From a virus, in IMG/VR virus record IMGVR_UViG_3300032236_001028, positions 1 to 46,499 of that record: a DNA stretch of 46,499 nucleotides. One strand, 5' to 3'. The translations under genes and the position numbers were made by a program. Shown in pieces: positions 8,564 through 16,570 of this stretch. The notes beneath the pieces were generated by a model. It had not been told where the DNA came from, made no database searches, and worked only from the letters and a program-made list of their open reading frames with translations. Positions within the stretch are counted from its first letter, which is position 1. Each line of letters starts with the position of its first letter.

Positions 8564-9322
8564 ATGGAACTCAAAATCAAAAAAATTAATGCGATCGAAT
8601 TTCAGGCTTTCGTGAAAAAGCTTTTATCGATCGATAAGTTCATCTTCATCAAGTTGTCAGGTGACCAAGTTACATCATCAGTTTACCTTCCTCAGAAGGA
8701 CGCGGTAAAACTTACTTCTGTAAAGACATCTGAGATCTTTGAATTAGGTGATGCTCCGACATCTCCAGTCAAGATTTCTTTCTTTAACGGTAACAAAGTA
8801 ATTGATGCTCTTTCTCATTTCGGAGAAGAAATATCTGCAAAGATTTCTTATCAAAAAACAGGAGATGATTTCGTAGCTACTGACTTTACAGTGGAAGATG
8901 AAAACTTGAAGATCAATCTTTATTGTGCAGATCCAAGTCTTAATTTCATGGAAATGACAGATGATGAGATCAAAAGAGCTTTCGGAGCTCCTGGTAAAGT
9001 ATTCAGCTTTGAATTGTTAACTGTACATGTTGACAAAATGAAGTCTCTCTTTAAATTGGAAGATGACAAAGAACTCTTCAAGTTTAAGATTTCTGACAAA
9101 GGAGTACATGTGGCTGGAGATCGATATGATGCAGTTCTTACGCATCAAGTAGAGACTTTCTCAGATGAATTAACTGAAGTCAGTATCTACAAAAAGTACA
9201 TTCCGATTCTCGATAAGGAAAACTATAAAGTCATCGTATGCGAGAATAAAGTAATTTTCAAATCACTTGATACTAACACAGTTCTTACTGTGGCAGTAGC
9301 AATCACAGACGATAATGAGTAA
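8564..9322 (+). CDS. 45: DNA polymerase sliding clamp (gp45-like)
   Basis: 252 residues, slightly longer than T4 gp45 (228). There are no catalytic motifs. The sequence alternates strands and short helices as in a two-domain clamp subunit (start MELKIKKINAIEFQAFVKKL, second half FSFELLTVHVDKMKSLFKL). It ends with paired strands (YKVIVCENKVIFKSLDTN, LTVAVAI), like the C-terminal domain of gp45. Its stop overlaps the start of the polymerase C-terminal half by 8 bases, the expected context for a clamp. In T4 the clamp also activates late transcription with gp55 and gp33. Identification is by context and pattern, so moderate. Confidence 0.68.
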   Translation: MELKIKKINAIEFQAFVKKLLSIDKFIFIKLSGDQVTSSVYLPQKDAVKLTSVKTSEIFELGDAPTSPVKISFFNGNKVIDALSHFGEEISAKISYQKTGDDFVATDFTVEDENLKINLYCADPSLNFMEMTDDEIKRAFGAPGKVFSFELLTVHVDKMKSLFKLEDDKELFKFKISDKGVHVAGDRYDAVLTHQVETFSDELTEVSIYKKYIPILDKENYKVIVCENKVIFKSLDTNTVLTVAVAITDDNE

Positions 9323-10457
9323 AAGAGAACAACTAGCTGAGCTACAACAGAAACTCGCGGAAGTAGAATTTGAAGCTCAAAAATATTACAACTTTGAACA
9401 GGCTGTAAAATTGATGTTGAACTCTATTTACGGAGCCTTCGGTAACGAATGGTTCTATTTCTTCAATGTAGATATCGCAGAAACTATCACCTTACAGGGA
9501 CAGGATGCGATACTCTACACTGAAAAAATGATCAATAAGTACTTTCAGGAATTCTGGCCAAAAGATAAAGAAGTCCATGATAAGATGGGCATCACTTCTG
9601 CAAAGCCTGTTAAAAAACCGATAGTCATTTACATTGATACAGATTCTTGTTATTTAAGCTTCCAGGAAGTTTTAGAAAACTGTGATTGGAAAGGAAGCGA
9701 AAAAGACTTTGTCTTACAACTCTATGAAAATAGACTTGCAGATTTCAACAATAAGATATTAGAGAAATATGCAAAAGATCTTAATGCTGATAACTTCTTG
9801 AATTTTGAATTGGAGACAGTAGCTAAAAATGCGATCTGGTTAGCGAAGAAAAAATACATGCAGAACATCGTATGGAAAGATCCAAATATCCATTACGAAG
9901 AACTCAGCAAGATATCAGCTAAGGGATTTGAGATCATTCAATCTAGTACTCCACAGTTTGCTAGAACTAAACTTAAAGAAGTTCTGAAATTCATCTTCTC
10001 TGTAGATGAAGTTAAATTAGGAGACATCGTTAATCTATTGAAAAAAATCAAAAGAGAGTTTAAATTAGCTAATACTGAACATATAACTTTCAATGTCAGA
10101 ATTAATAACTATAAGAAATACATTATCTCTGACTACGATCATTTTGAAATAGCTTCAGGATGTCCAATTCATATCAGAGCAGCAGGTTATTATAACTATC
10201 TTTTGAACAGCAGCAAATACAAGAACAGATATAAGACTCTTACCGATGGTGAGAAAGTAAAATATTACATCAGCAAAGATAAGAGCTGCAACGTCTTTGC
10301 ATTCCCTCCAGGTGATTATCCAGTTGAATTTGCACCTAGCGTAGATCATGATCTACAGTTTGAAAGATGCATCATAGATCCTATCAATAGAGTTATTGAT
10401 GCAATGGGACTAGGAAAGCTAGACAGAAATCTAGTTTATTCTTCCTCAGTCTTCTAA
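9315..10457 (+). CDS. 43B: Family B DNA polymerase, C-terminal half (gp43B): motifs B and C, thumb
   Basis: 380 residues completing the polymerase begun at 3241. It starts with a charged helix (REQLAELQQKLAEVEFEAQ) that would pair with the last helix of the A half to form the fingers. Motif B follows directly (KLMLNSIYGAFGNEWF, K32), then motif C YIDTDSCYLS (D108, D110) and the KKKY motif (LAKKKYMQNIVWKD). The thumb and a C-terminal region then follow, ending LDRNLVYSSSVF, a plausible clamp-binding tail. The two halves total 850 residues, near T4 gp43 (898). Translation is probably coupled to the clamp gene through the 8-base overlap. Confidence 0.9.
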   Translation: MSKREQLAELQQKLAEVEFEAQKYYNFEQAVKLMLNSIYGAFGNEWFYFFNVDIAETITLQGQDAILYTEKMINKYFQEFWPKDKEVHDKMGITSAKPVKKPIVIYIDTDSCYLSFQEVLENCDWKGSEKDFVLQLYENRLADFNNKILEKYAKDLNADNFLNFELETVAKNAIWLAKKKYMQNIVWKDPNIHYEELSKISAKGFEIIQSSTPQFARTKLKEVLKFIFSVDEVKLGDIVNLLKKIKREFKLANTEHITFNVRINNYKKYIISDYDHFEIASGCPIHIRAAGYYNYLLNSSKYKNRYKTLTDGEKVKYYISKDKSCNVFAFPPGDYPVEFAPSVDHDLQFERCIIDPINRVIDAMGLGKLDRNLVYSSSVF

Positions 10458-10504
10458 ACGAAACAAAACACCCGTTCCCAATACAATAACTAAATAAAAG
10501 AATT

Positions 10505-11728
10505 ATGTCAGCTAAGACCTTTACATTTGACGATCTGAATAAAGAGCTCTCTAAAATATCCACTTATGGTGATACTTTAGATAAAAGCGAAGTAAGTCAG
10601 GTTGATCACTATATCAGCACCGGAAATTATGCATTGAATGCCGCACTTACCGGATCAGTATTCGGAGGATTTCCAAATAACAGATCAGTAGCATTAGCAG
10701 GACCTTCTGGAACTGGTAAAACCTATCTCATTTTAAACGCAGTTCGTGAAGCACAAAAGCTCGGTTACTATATTGTCTATTATGATTCTGAGAACGCAGT
10801 AGATAAAAGCTTGGTTGAAAAGTTTGGAGTAGATCCATCTAAGTTGCGTTATGAACCATGTAATACTGTTCAAGAGTTTAGATCTAGCGTTACTAACCTA
10901 ACTAAAACACTTTTGGACGCAAAGAAAAAAGGTGCTGAATTACCGAAGGTTCTAATTGTTTTAGATTCTGCTGGTAACTTAGCTACTCAAAAGGAAATTG
11001 ATGATGCTGCGTCTGGATCAGATAAATCAGATATGACTAGAGCTAGATTGTTAAAATCTACTTTCCGTATCTTGATGACTCAAATGGGACTTTGCAAGAT
11101 TCCGTTTCTTTTCACTAACCACGTGTACCAAACACAAGATCTTTTCAGCAAGACTGTAGCGGGTGGTGGTACAGGACCAGAATATTCTGCATCTATCATT
11201 CTCTTCTTACAAAAAGCTAAATTAGCAGAAGGTACTTCATCAGGAATTATCGTTACAGCAAAACCTAACAAAAATAGATTTGCTAAACCGACACCGGTAA
11301 AATTCTGGATCGATTTCAATAAAGGCATGAACCCTTATGTAGGATTGCAAGACTTCATCAGTTGGGACAATTGCGGAATACAAAGAGGAAGATTGATTGG
11401 TGAAAAAGACTACGGCAAGCTTTCTGAGAAAGATAAAGAACCTTGTAGAAAACATGTTTACAAGAATGATAAGGGAGAAGACGTTACAGTTTATTTTCAA
11501 CCTTCAGAAACTGCTCGTAAATTAGTAGTAAGACACTTAAATGATACTGTTGATTTGAACATGTTATTCAAACCAGAAGTGATCACTAAAGAAGTTCTTG
11601 AAGAATTAGATGAGAAAATAATCAAACCGACTTTCAGTTACGGAGTAGAAGAAGACTTTGGAGAGGAGCCTGAAACAATTTTAGCAACAGATCAAATAGC
11701 TGAAGAGCTTTCAGAAGAAAATGAATAA
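10505..11728 (+). CDS. uvsX: UvsX-type RecA-family recombinase
   Basis: 407 residues. It forms filaments on single-stranded DNA and carries out strand exchange for recombination-dependent replication and repair. Walker A GPSGTGKT is at 66-73, Walker B VLIVLDSAG near 157-165. A RecA-like core follows with the loop region TNHVYQTQDLFSKTVAGGGTG, and an acidic C-terminal tail (EELSEENE) is typical of UvsX. It is preceded by an A-rich leader after the polymerase B gene and overlaps the next small gene by 8 bases. Confidence 0.93.
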   Translation: MSAKTFTFDDLNKELSKISTYGDTLDKSEVSQVDHYISTGNYALNAALTGSVFGGFPNNRSVALAGPSGTGKTYLILNAVREAQKLGYYIVYYDSENAVDKSLVEKFGVDPSKLRYEPCNTVQEFRSSVTNLTKTLLDAKKKGAELPKVLIVLDSAGNLATQKEIDDAASGSDKSDMTRARLLKSTFRILMTQMGLCKIPFLFTNHVYQTQDLFSKTVAGGGTGPEYSASIILFLQKAKLAEGTSSGIIVTAKPNKNRFAKPTPVKFWIDFNKGMNPYVGLQDFISWDNCGIQRGRLIGEKDYGKLSEKDKEPCRKHVYKNDKGEDVTVYFQPSETARKLVVRHLNDTVDLNMLFKPEVITKEVLEELDEKIIKPTFSYGVEEDFGEEPETILATDQIAEELSEENE

Positions 11729-12008
11729 TATCAATTGGGACAAAGTAAAGATAAAACATGTATTGGGTATAGCTAAAGATCTACCAGGCTATCCCGATCG
11801 TGATGACGTTATGTTTCATATCGTTAAAGAAATGGGGGATAGAAAAGATCCATCTTTCACAGATGTTCAAATATCAGCTCAGCTGAAAATAGACCAAGAG
11901 GAGATCAGACGTCTCCTCTTGATTCTTTCCGAAGATGGGAACCTCAAAATTACAAAATCTACAGAAGAAAAGATGATCGTAAAGGTCGCTAAAAATCCCT
12001 ATCTGTAA
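11721..12008 (+). CDS. Small winged-helix-like protein of unknown function
   Basis: 95 residues. The start overlaps the uvsX stop, so the two are coupled. The second half looks like a winged helix (FTDVQISAQLKIDQEEIRRL, then LLILSEDGNLKI and the wing MIVKVAKN). By position it could assist UvsX or the helicase that follows, as UvsY or gp59 do in T4, but I see no sequence similarity to either. DNA binding is inference from the fold pattern only. Confidence 0.6.
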   Translation: MNNINWDKVKIKHVLGIAKDLPGYPDRDDVMFHIVKEMGDRKDPSFTDVQISAQLKIDQEEIRRLLLILSEDGNLKITKSTEEKMIVKVAKNPYL

Positions 12009-12050
12009 ACTTTTTGTACATTCCCGCATATAACTTCAAAATAAAAATAA

Positions 12051-13352
12051 ATGGACCGTTACGGCGTAGACTTTGAAAAGATCTTTTTTCTGCACTTCCT
12101 CAAGAATCCTCTCTTGCTAGAGAAGGTCTATGAGGGATTTTTCAAGAACCCAGATATTGATCTCTTAGCAAAGGTCTCGAAACAGTTCATGAGAAAGTTT
12201 TCTGAAACTCCTTCCAAAGAACAACTTAAGATTCTCATTAAAGATATAAAGACAAAGAGACAGTTAGATGATGAGATAGTAGAAGCAATCTTCCAAACTG
12301 ACATCAAAGAATACGATGAAGAATGGTTAAAAAGAACTTCAGAGGCCTGGGTTAAATGGCAATACTTCGATAAGAAACTCATATCGGTTGTAGAATATGT
12401 AAAGCTACAAGATGTAAGTCCGGACAATGTAGAAAGTGTAGTAGGCCATGCGATATCTCTTCTTAATGAAGGTTCTCTTTCCTTTGACAATAAATTTGGT
12501 TTGGATTTCTTTTCTCCAGAAGATCACTTACAATTAGAAGGGCAAAAGATACAATCAGGATTGACTTTCATAGATAGATTAACTAATGGTGGATACGATC
12601 CTAAATCTCTTATAGTTTATGCCGGTGAACAAAACGTCGGTAAATCTATTTGGATGGCAAATGATGCAGCTAATTTTGTTAGAATGGGTTACAACACAGT
12701 TTATGTAACTGCAGAGATGGCAGCTGTAAAAGTAATAAAGAGAATTGGAGCAAACCTATTAGGGATTCAGATGCATGAATATCAATCAAAGACTGCCGAT
12801 AGAGATTTCATGAAGAGAAGATTGGAGAGAATATCAAATGGACTTTTACCTCCAGGTAAATTGTTCGTGAAAGAATTTCCAACAAGCCAAGCAACAGTTT
12901 TGGAAATAGAGAATTTCTTAAAAGGACTAGAAGAAAAACAAGGGTTCAAGTTAAAAGCCATAGTAATAGATTACATCAACATCTTGGCAAATTACAGGAA
13001 TCCGAATAGTGAGAATACTTATTTGAAAATAAAACAAATTGCAGAAGACTTAAGAGCAATGGCCGTTAGAAATGATTGGCTCATTGTAACAGCAACTCAG
13101 TTAACTCGTGGAGCTTGGGATGCATCGGAAGTCACTATGCAAAACATTGCGGAGTCTGCAGGTCTCGCACATACAGCTGATATGATGTATGCAATCATTC
13201 AAGATTCAATGATGCATGCATCTAGAGAATATTGGTTGAAGGTGTTAAAGATTAGAGATGGTGAAGGCAAGGGTTCAAAATGTAGATTCACTATAGACTA
13301 CAACTACATGAAGCTCTCAGAGACTTCAGACATAATTCATAATCAATCATGA
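12051..13352 (+). CDS. 41: Replicative DNA helicase, DnaB family (gp41-like)
   Basis: 433 residues. The N-terminal helical domain (about 1-150) is followed by a RecA-type ATPase domain. Walker A is AGEQNVGKS (K198), Walker B KAIVIDYINIL near 305, and H3-type sensor VTATQLTRGAWD, with an AESAGLAHTADM segment behind. It should encircle the lagging strand and unwind 5'-3' with the split polymerase. The following acidic gene overlaps its stop by 4 bases (ATGA). Confidence 0.92.
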   Translation: MDRYGVDFEKIFFLHFLKNPLLLEKVYEGFFKNPDIDLLAKVSKQFMRKFSETPSKEQLKILIKDIKTKRQLDDEIVEAIFQTDIKEYDEEWLKRTSEAWVKWQYFDKKLISVVEYVKLQDVSPDNVESVVGHAISLLNEGSLSFDNKFGLDFFSPEDHLQLEGQKIQSGLTFIDRLTNGGYDPKSLIVYAGEQNVGKSIWMANDAANFVRMGYNTVYVTAEMAAVKVIKRIGANLLGIQMHEYQSKTADRDFMKRRLERISNGLLPPGKLFVKEFPTSQATVLEIENFLKGLEEKQGFKLKAIVIDYINILANYRNPNSENTYLKIKQIAEDLRAMAVRNDWLIVTATQLTRGAWDASEVTMQNIAESAGLAHTADMMYAIIQDSMMHASREYWLKVLKIRDGEGKGSKCRFTIDYNYMKLSETSDIIHNQS

Positions 13353-13930
13353 TAGAAAAAGAGGAAAACGTATTTAGAGACGATGAACTAGAGGAAGATG
13401 ATAACCCGGATATCTTCGCCGAAAAGGAAGAGCCTGTTTACGACGACGAGGAAGTCGAAGTAGATGGAGATGGTAAACCTCTTGCGCCGTTAAAGGTCAA
13501 GGTCGATAAGATCTTCGATAATACATTTGGTGAAATAGACAGCGAAAGCTACTCTAAAGTTAGCTTTTCGATCGATAGCAGCTTTCACTCTTATGACAAC
13601 CCAGAAGAAAAGCTTTATGATAAACTTCTCTTCCAACAGATACACGGCTTAATAGAGAGCTCTAAGTTCTCTGTGCATAATTTAATCGATGAAAATTTAA
13701 AACATCGAAAATTGAATAAATTAGAGATGAACGAAGTATTCGGATATATCTCTGTGAGCTTACTTAACATTAGAAGAATCGATATTTTCTCCCATCTAAC
13801 AGACTATTTCGATATTGCTCCAGCGAAATTCTATTCTTCCCTCTCTAACAAATATAAAAATGAACTGATCAACGAACTCGACAAGGCTACTAACATCTTG
13901 GAGAAAAAGAAGATCAGAAAATTATTTTAA
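13349..13930 (+). CDS. Acidic-N-terminus protein in helicase operon; possible late co-activator
   Basis: 193 residues. The first 50 are extremely acidic (DDELEEDDNPD, YDDEEVEVDGDG). The remainder is helical (NEVFGYISVSLLNIRRIDIF, then FDIAPAKFYSSLSNKYKNEL) and ends in a basic helix (KKKIRKLF). There is an ATGA overlap with the helicase upstream and one base to the phosphoesterase downstream. The C-terminal helical arrangement is faintly like the T4 late-transcription co-activator gp33, and a short helicase-loading partner is another option. Neither is established by sequence. Confidence 0.55.
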   Translation: MIEKEENVFRDDELEEDDNPDIFAEKEEPVYDDEEVEVDGDGKPLAPLKVKVDKIFDNTFGEIDSESYSKVSFSIDSSFHSYDNPEEKLYDKLLFQQIHGLIESSKFSVHNLIDENLKHRKLNKLEMNEVFGYISVSLLNIRRIDIFSHLTDYFDIAPAKFYSSLSNKYKNELINELDKATNILEKKKIRKLF

Positions 13931-13931
13931 G

Positions 13932-15503
13932 ATGATGAAGTTTGAAGAACTAACCGACGACGACAAAAAATATCTCGCTGAAGTCTACTGGGACAAAGAT
14001 CGTACTTACGATAGTCGCATGGCAGAATTGAGCGAGTTTTTAGGGAAGTCTGAAAGGACTGTCCAAGTGTGGCTTTCAAAATTAGGCATTACCGAAAAAC
14101 AAGAAGAGTCACCGCAATTGATTGAAGCTCGTAAGAGAGTATTCGATCCTAAGAAAAAGAGATTCATTGTAACTTGGGCTCAAAATGATACCCCGGTACA
14201 TGAAGCTTTTATCTCTAACATTGAAGCTTATGCAAAAGAAATAGATGCAAGCATTCATGTTATCGCAGGAAGATACAAAAACCCAACATCAGTTTTCACT
14301 GATAAGAATTTTGAGACTTGGTCTGAAAGAATCGAACAGTATTTAGATGCGGGTAGACATGAGATTCATAAACACATGTGGATCATGTCAGATGTAAAAA
14401 TTCAGCCTACTGCGGTAGATCCTATGACTGGTCTACAGGGCATGAGCGGAATCAATTCATGTATCTTTGGTTCTCCTAAAGTACAATTAGAAATGATTCC
14501 AGTTCTTCAGGATACGATGCCAAAGATGATGATGACAACCGGAGCTTGCACTGTAAGAAATTACACTGATTCTAAATCAGGCAAAAAAGGAGAATTCCAT
14601 CACACTTTAGGATTTGTGATTGTTGAAATAAAAGACAAAGATGTATTCTTCGCAAGACACGTGACGGCTGATATGGATGGAAATTTCTTCGATCTATTCT
14701 ACAGAACTGAATATGATGTTAATAAAGGAAAAAGCGTACTTAGCTCTGTAACTTCTGCTTCTGCTATCGTACTCGGAGACATACACTATGGTCAACACGA
14801 TCCAGTGGTTATCAAGAAGACTTTAGAACTCTTCAAGAAAATCAAACCTGACAACGTAGTATTACATGATGTTTTTGATGGAATGTCCATAAACCATCAC
14901 GAAGAAAAAGATCCTTTCATCCAATTCAAGAAAGAGATGGAGGGCACTAACTCTTTAAAGAACGAGATAGATGCAATGTTGAAAGGATTGGAAGATTTCA
15001 AAGATTATAATGTCACTATTGTTAGAAGCAATCATGATGACTTCTTAGACAGATGGCTTAAAAATACAGACTGGAGAAAAGCTAACACCATGAAGAACTC
15101 GTTAGAGTACATGGAATATAGTTATTTGCTTCTCAGAGGCGAAGCTCCTAACGGCATCATTCCACATCTCATCAACAAGAAATTTCCAAAGATGAGAACT
15201 CTCGGGAGAAATGATAGCTTTGTGGTCAATGGCTGGGAATTAGGACAACACGGTGATGTAGGATCTAATGGATCTAGAGGGTCTCTATTACAATTTAGAA
15301 AATTGAACACGAAGATGGTAGTAGGCCATTATCATTCTCCAGGTAGAAAGGACGGAGCTTTATCAGTTGGAACTTCTACTACGCTCAGAGTTAATTATAA
15401 CATGGGACCGAGCTCTTGGTTACAATCACACGTGATAGTTCACCGCGACGGTAAAGCACAACATATCAATTTCATTAACGGACAATTCACGACTTTCAAA
15501 TGA
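13932..15503 (+). CDS. Metallophosphoesterase with N-terminal helix-turn-helix
   Basis: 523 residues. Residues about 28-53 form a helix-turn-helix-like segment (AELSEFLGKSERTVQVWLSK). A middle domain of unknown fold follows. The C-terminal calcineurin-like phosphoesterase domain has its metal motifs in order: GDIHYGQHD (D283, H285), LHDVFDG in place of GDxxD, SNHDD in place of GNHD, GQHGD and GHYHSPG. A nuclease or phosphodiesterase acting on DNA is likely from the HTH and from its position directly before gp47, with which it overlaps by 4 bases. Two Mre11-like enzymes in tandem are unusual. The exact substrate is unknown. A second ATG three bases later could also be the start. Confidence 0.75.
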   Translation: MMKFEELTDDDKKYLAEVYWDKDRTYDSRMAELSEFLGKSERTVQVWLSKLGITEKQEESPQLIEARKRVFDPKKKRFIVTWAQNDTPVHEAFISNIEAYAKEIDASIHVIAGRYKNPTSVFTDKNFETWSERIEQYLDAGRHEIHKHMWIMSDVKIQPTAVDPMTGLQGMSGINSCIFGSPKVQLEMIPVLQDTMPKMMMTTGACTVRNYTDSKSGKKGEFHHTLGFVIVEIKDKDVFFARHVTADMDGNFFDLFYRTEYDVNKGKSVLSSVTSASAIVLGDIHYGQHDPVVIKKTLELFKKIKPDNVVLHDVFDGMSINHHEEKDPFIQFKKEMEGTNSLKNEIDAMLKGLEDFKDYNVTIVRSNHDDFLDRWLKNTDWRKANTMKNSLEYMEYSYLLLRGEAPNGIIPHLINKKFPKMRTLGRNDSFVVNGWELGQHGDVGSNGSRGSLLQFRKLNTKMVVGHYHSPGRKDGALSVGTSTTLRVNYNMGPSSWLQSHVIVHRDGKAQHINFINGQFTTFK

Positions 15504-16570
15504 AAATAAAAGCAAACAGGATCATCTTTACATCAGACTGGCATTTTGGCATCAGATCAAATAACCTCGAATGGTTTGAGATCGCTAAAGACTATTTTGA
15601 GAACTTCTTTTTACCCTGGTTAGAAGACAATGTAAAAGAAGGAGATGTCTTTTATTGCTTAGGCGATGTATTCGATAACAGACAAACCATGAACCTCATG
15701 GTCGCTAGTTATGCAATAGATCTATTTGAAAGAATTGGAAGAATACTTCCGGTATATGTTATAGTTGGAAACCACGACATCTATAGAAAGAACACTAACG
15801 ATATTAGTTCTGTCGATATACTAAGACACATCAATAACGTAACAGTCTACAAAGAACCCGAAGTTCATGAGTTCAATAAGGCTAAATGTCTTTTGATGCC
15901 GTGGAGGAGAGATAAGAATCACGAAAAAGAAACTCTAGATTCTTATAGGAACATAGATTATGTTTTTTGTCATTCTGAAGTAAAAGGCCTAAGAGTAAAT
16001 CCGAATCCTTATGTGGTACACGAAGGTGGAAATGATGTAGATATTTACAGGAGCTACAAAGGAATGTACTCAGGTCACATTCACTATTCTCAAAGAAATA
16101 AGAATGTCACTTTCGTAGGAAATATTTTTCAGATGACCCGTTCAGATCGAAATAACCCGAAAGGAATTTGGACATTAGAACCAGAAACTGGAGTCGAGAC
16201 TTTCTTCGAAAACGATTACTCTCCAAAATTCATCAAATATGAGATTGAAGCTCTGTTCGATAAAACTATTGAAGAACTAAGAAAAGAGTTCAATAATAAT
16301 TTCATCGACATCAAGGTAAGCAGATCTACATTCTCTAATTATAACGTGAGTCTTCTTTTAAATCTATTGGAAGGATCTGCCAGAAGTATTCAAACTGATG
16401 TCTATGAAGACGGTGAAGATGATGTTGAATTAGAAGACCAAGAAAACAGCGATTACGACATAATGAATATCTCGAGAAGATTCATCGATTCGAGTAATTA
16501 TGACGAAAAAATAAAAGAAAGACTATTGAAAACTGTAGAGGAGCTCTACGAAAAGGTAAACCAAGAATGA
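15500..16570 (+). CDS. 47: gp47-like recombination nuclease subunit (Mre11/SbcD type)
   Basis: 356 residues, similar in length to T4 gp47. Phosphoesterase motifs are SDWHFG (D13, H15), GDVFDNR (55-61), GNHDIYR (90-93), CHSEV and GHIHYS. Together with gp46 it forms the nuclease complex that resects DNA ends to start recombination and helps degrade host DNA. It overlaps the gene before it and the gp46 gene after it (ATGA), giving tight stoichiometric coupling. Confidence 0.92.
   Translation: MKIKANRIIFTSDWHFGIRSNNLEWFEIAKDYFENFFLPWLEDNVKEGDVFYCLGDVFDNRQTMNLMVASYAIDLFERIGRILPVYVIVGNHDIYRKNTNDISSVDILRHINNVTVYKEPEVHEFNKAKCLLMPWRRDKNHEKETLDSYRNIDYVFCHSEVKGLRVNPNPYVVHEGGNDVDIYRSYKGMYSGHIHYSQRNKNVTFVGNIFQMTRSDRNNPKGIWTLEPETGVETFFENDYSPKFIKYEIEALFDKTIEELRKEFNNNFIDIKVSRSTFSNYNVSLLLNLLEGSARSIQTDVYEDGEDDVELEDQENSDYDIMNISRRFIDSSNYDEKIKERLLKTVEELYEKVNQE

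Noticed and set aside
3241-10457. Split intein joining the polymerase halves
   Set aside because: Neither half carries an intein-like segment; the ends are fingers helices and the two lengths add up to a normal polymerase.
12128-12490. 120-codon minus-strand frame within the helicase gene
   Set aside because: It lies wholly inside gp41 and has no motif or leader.
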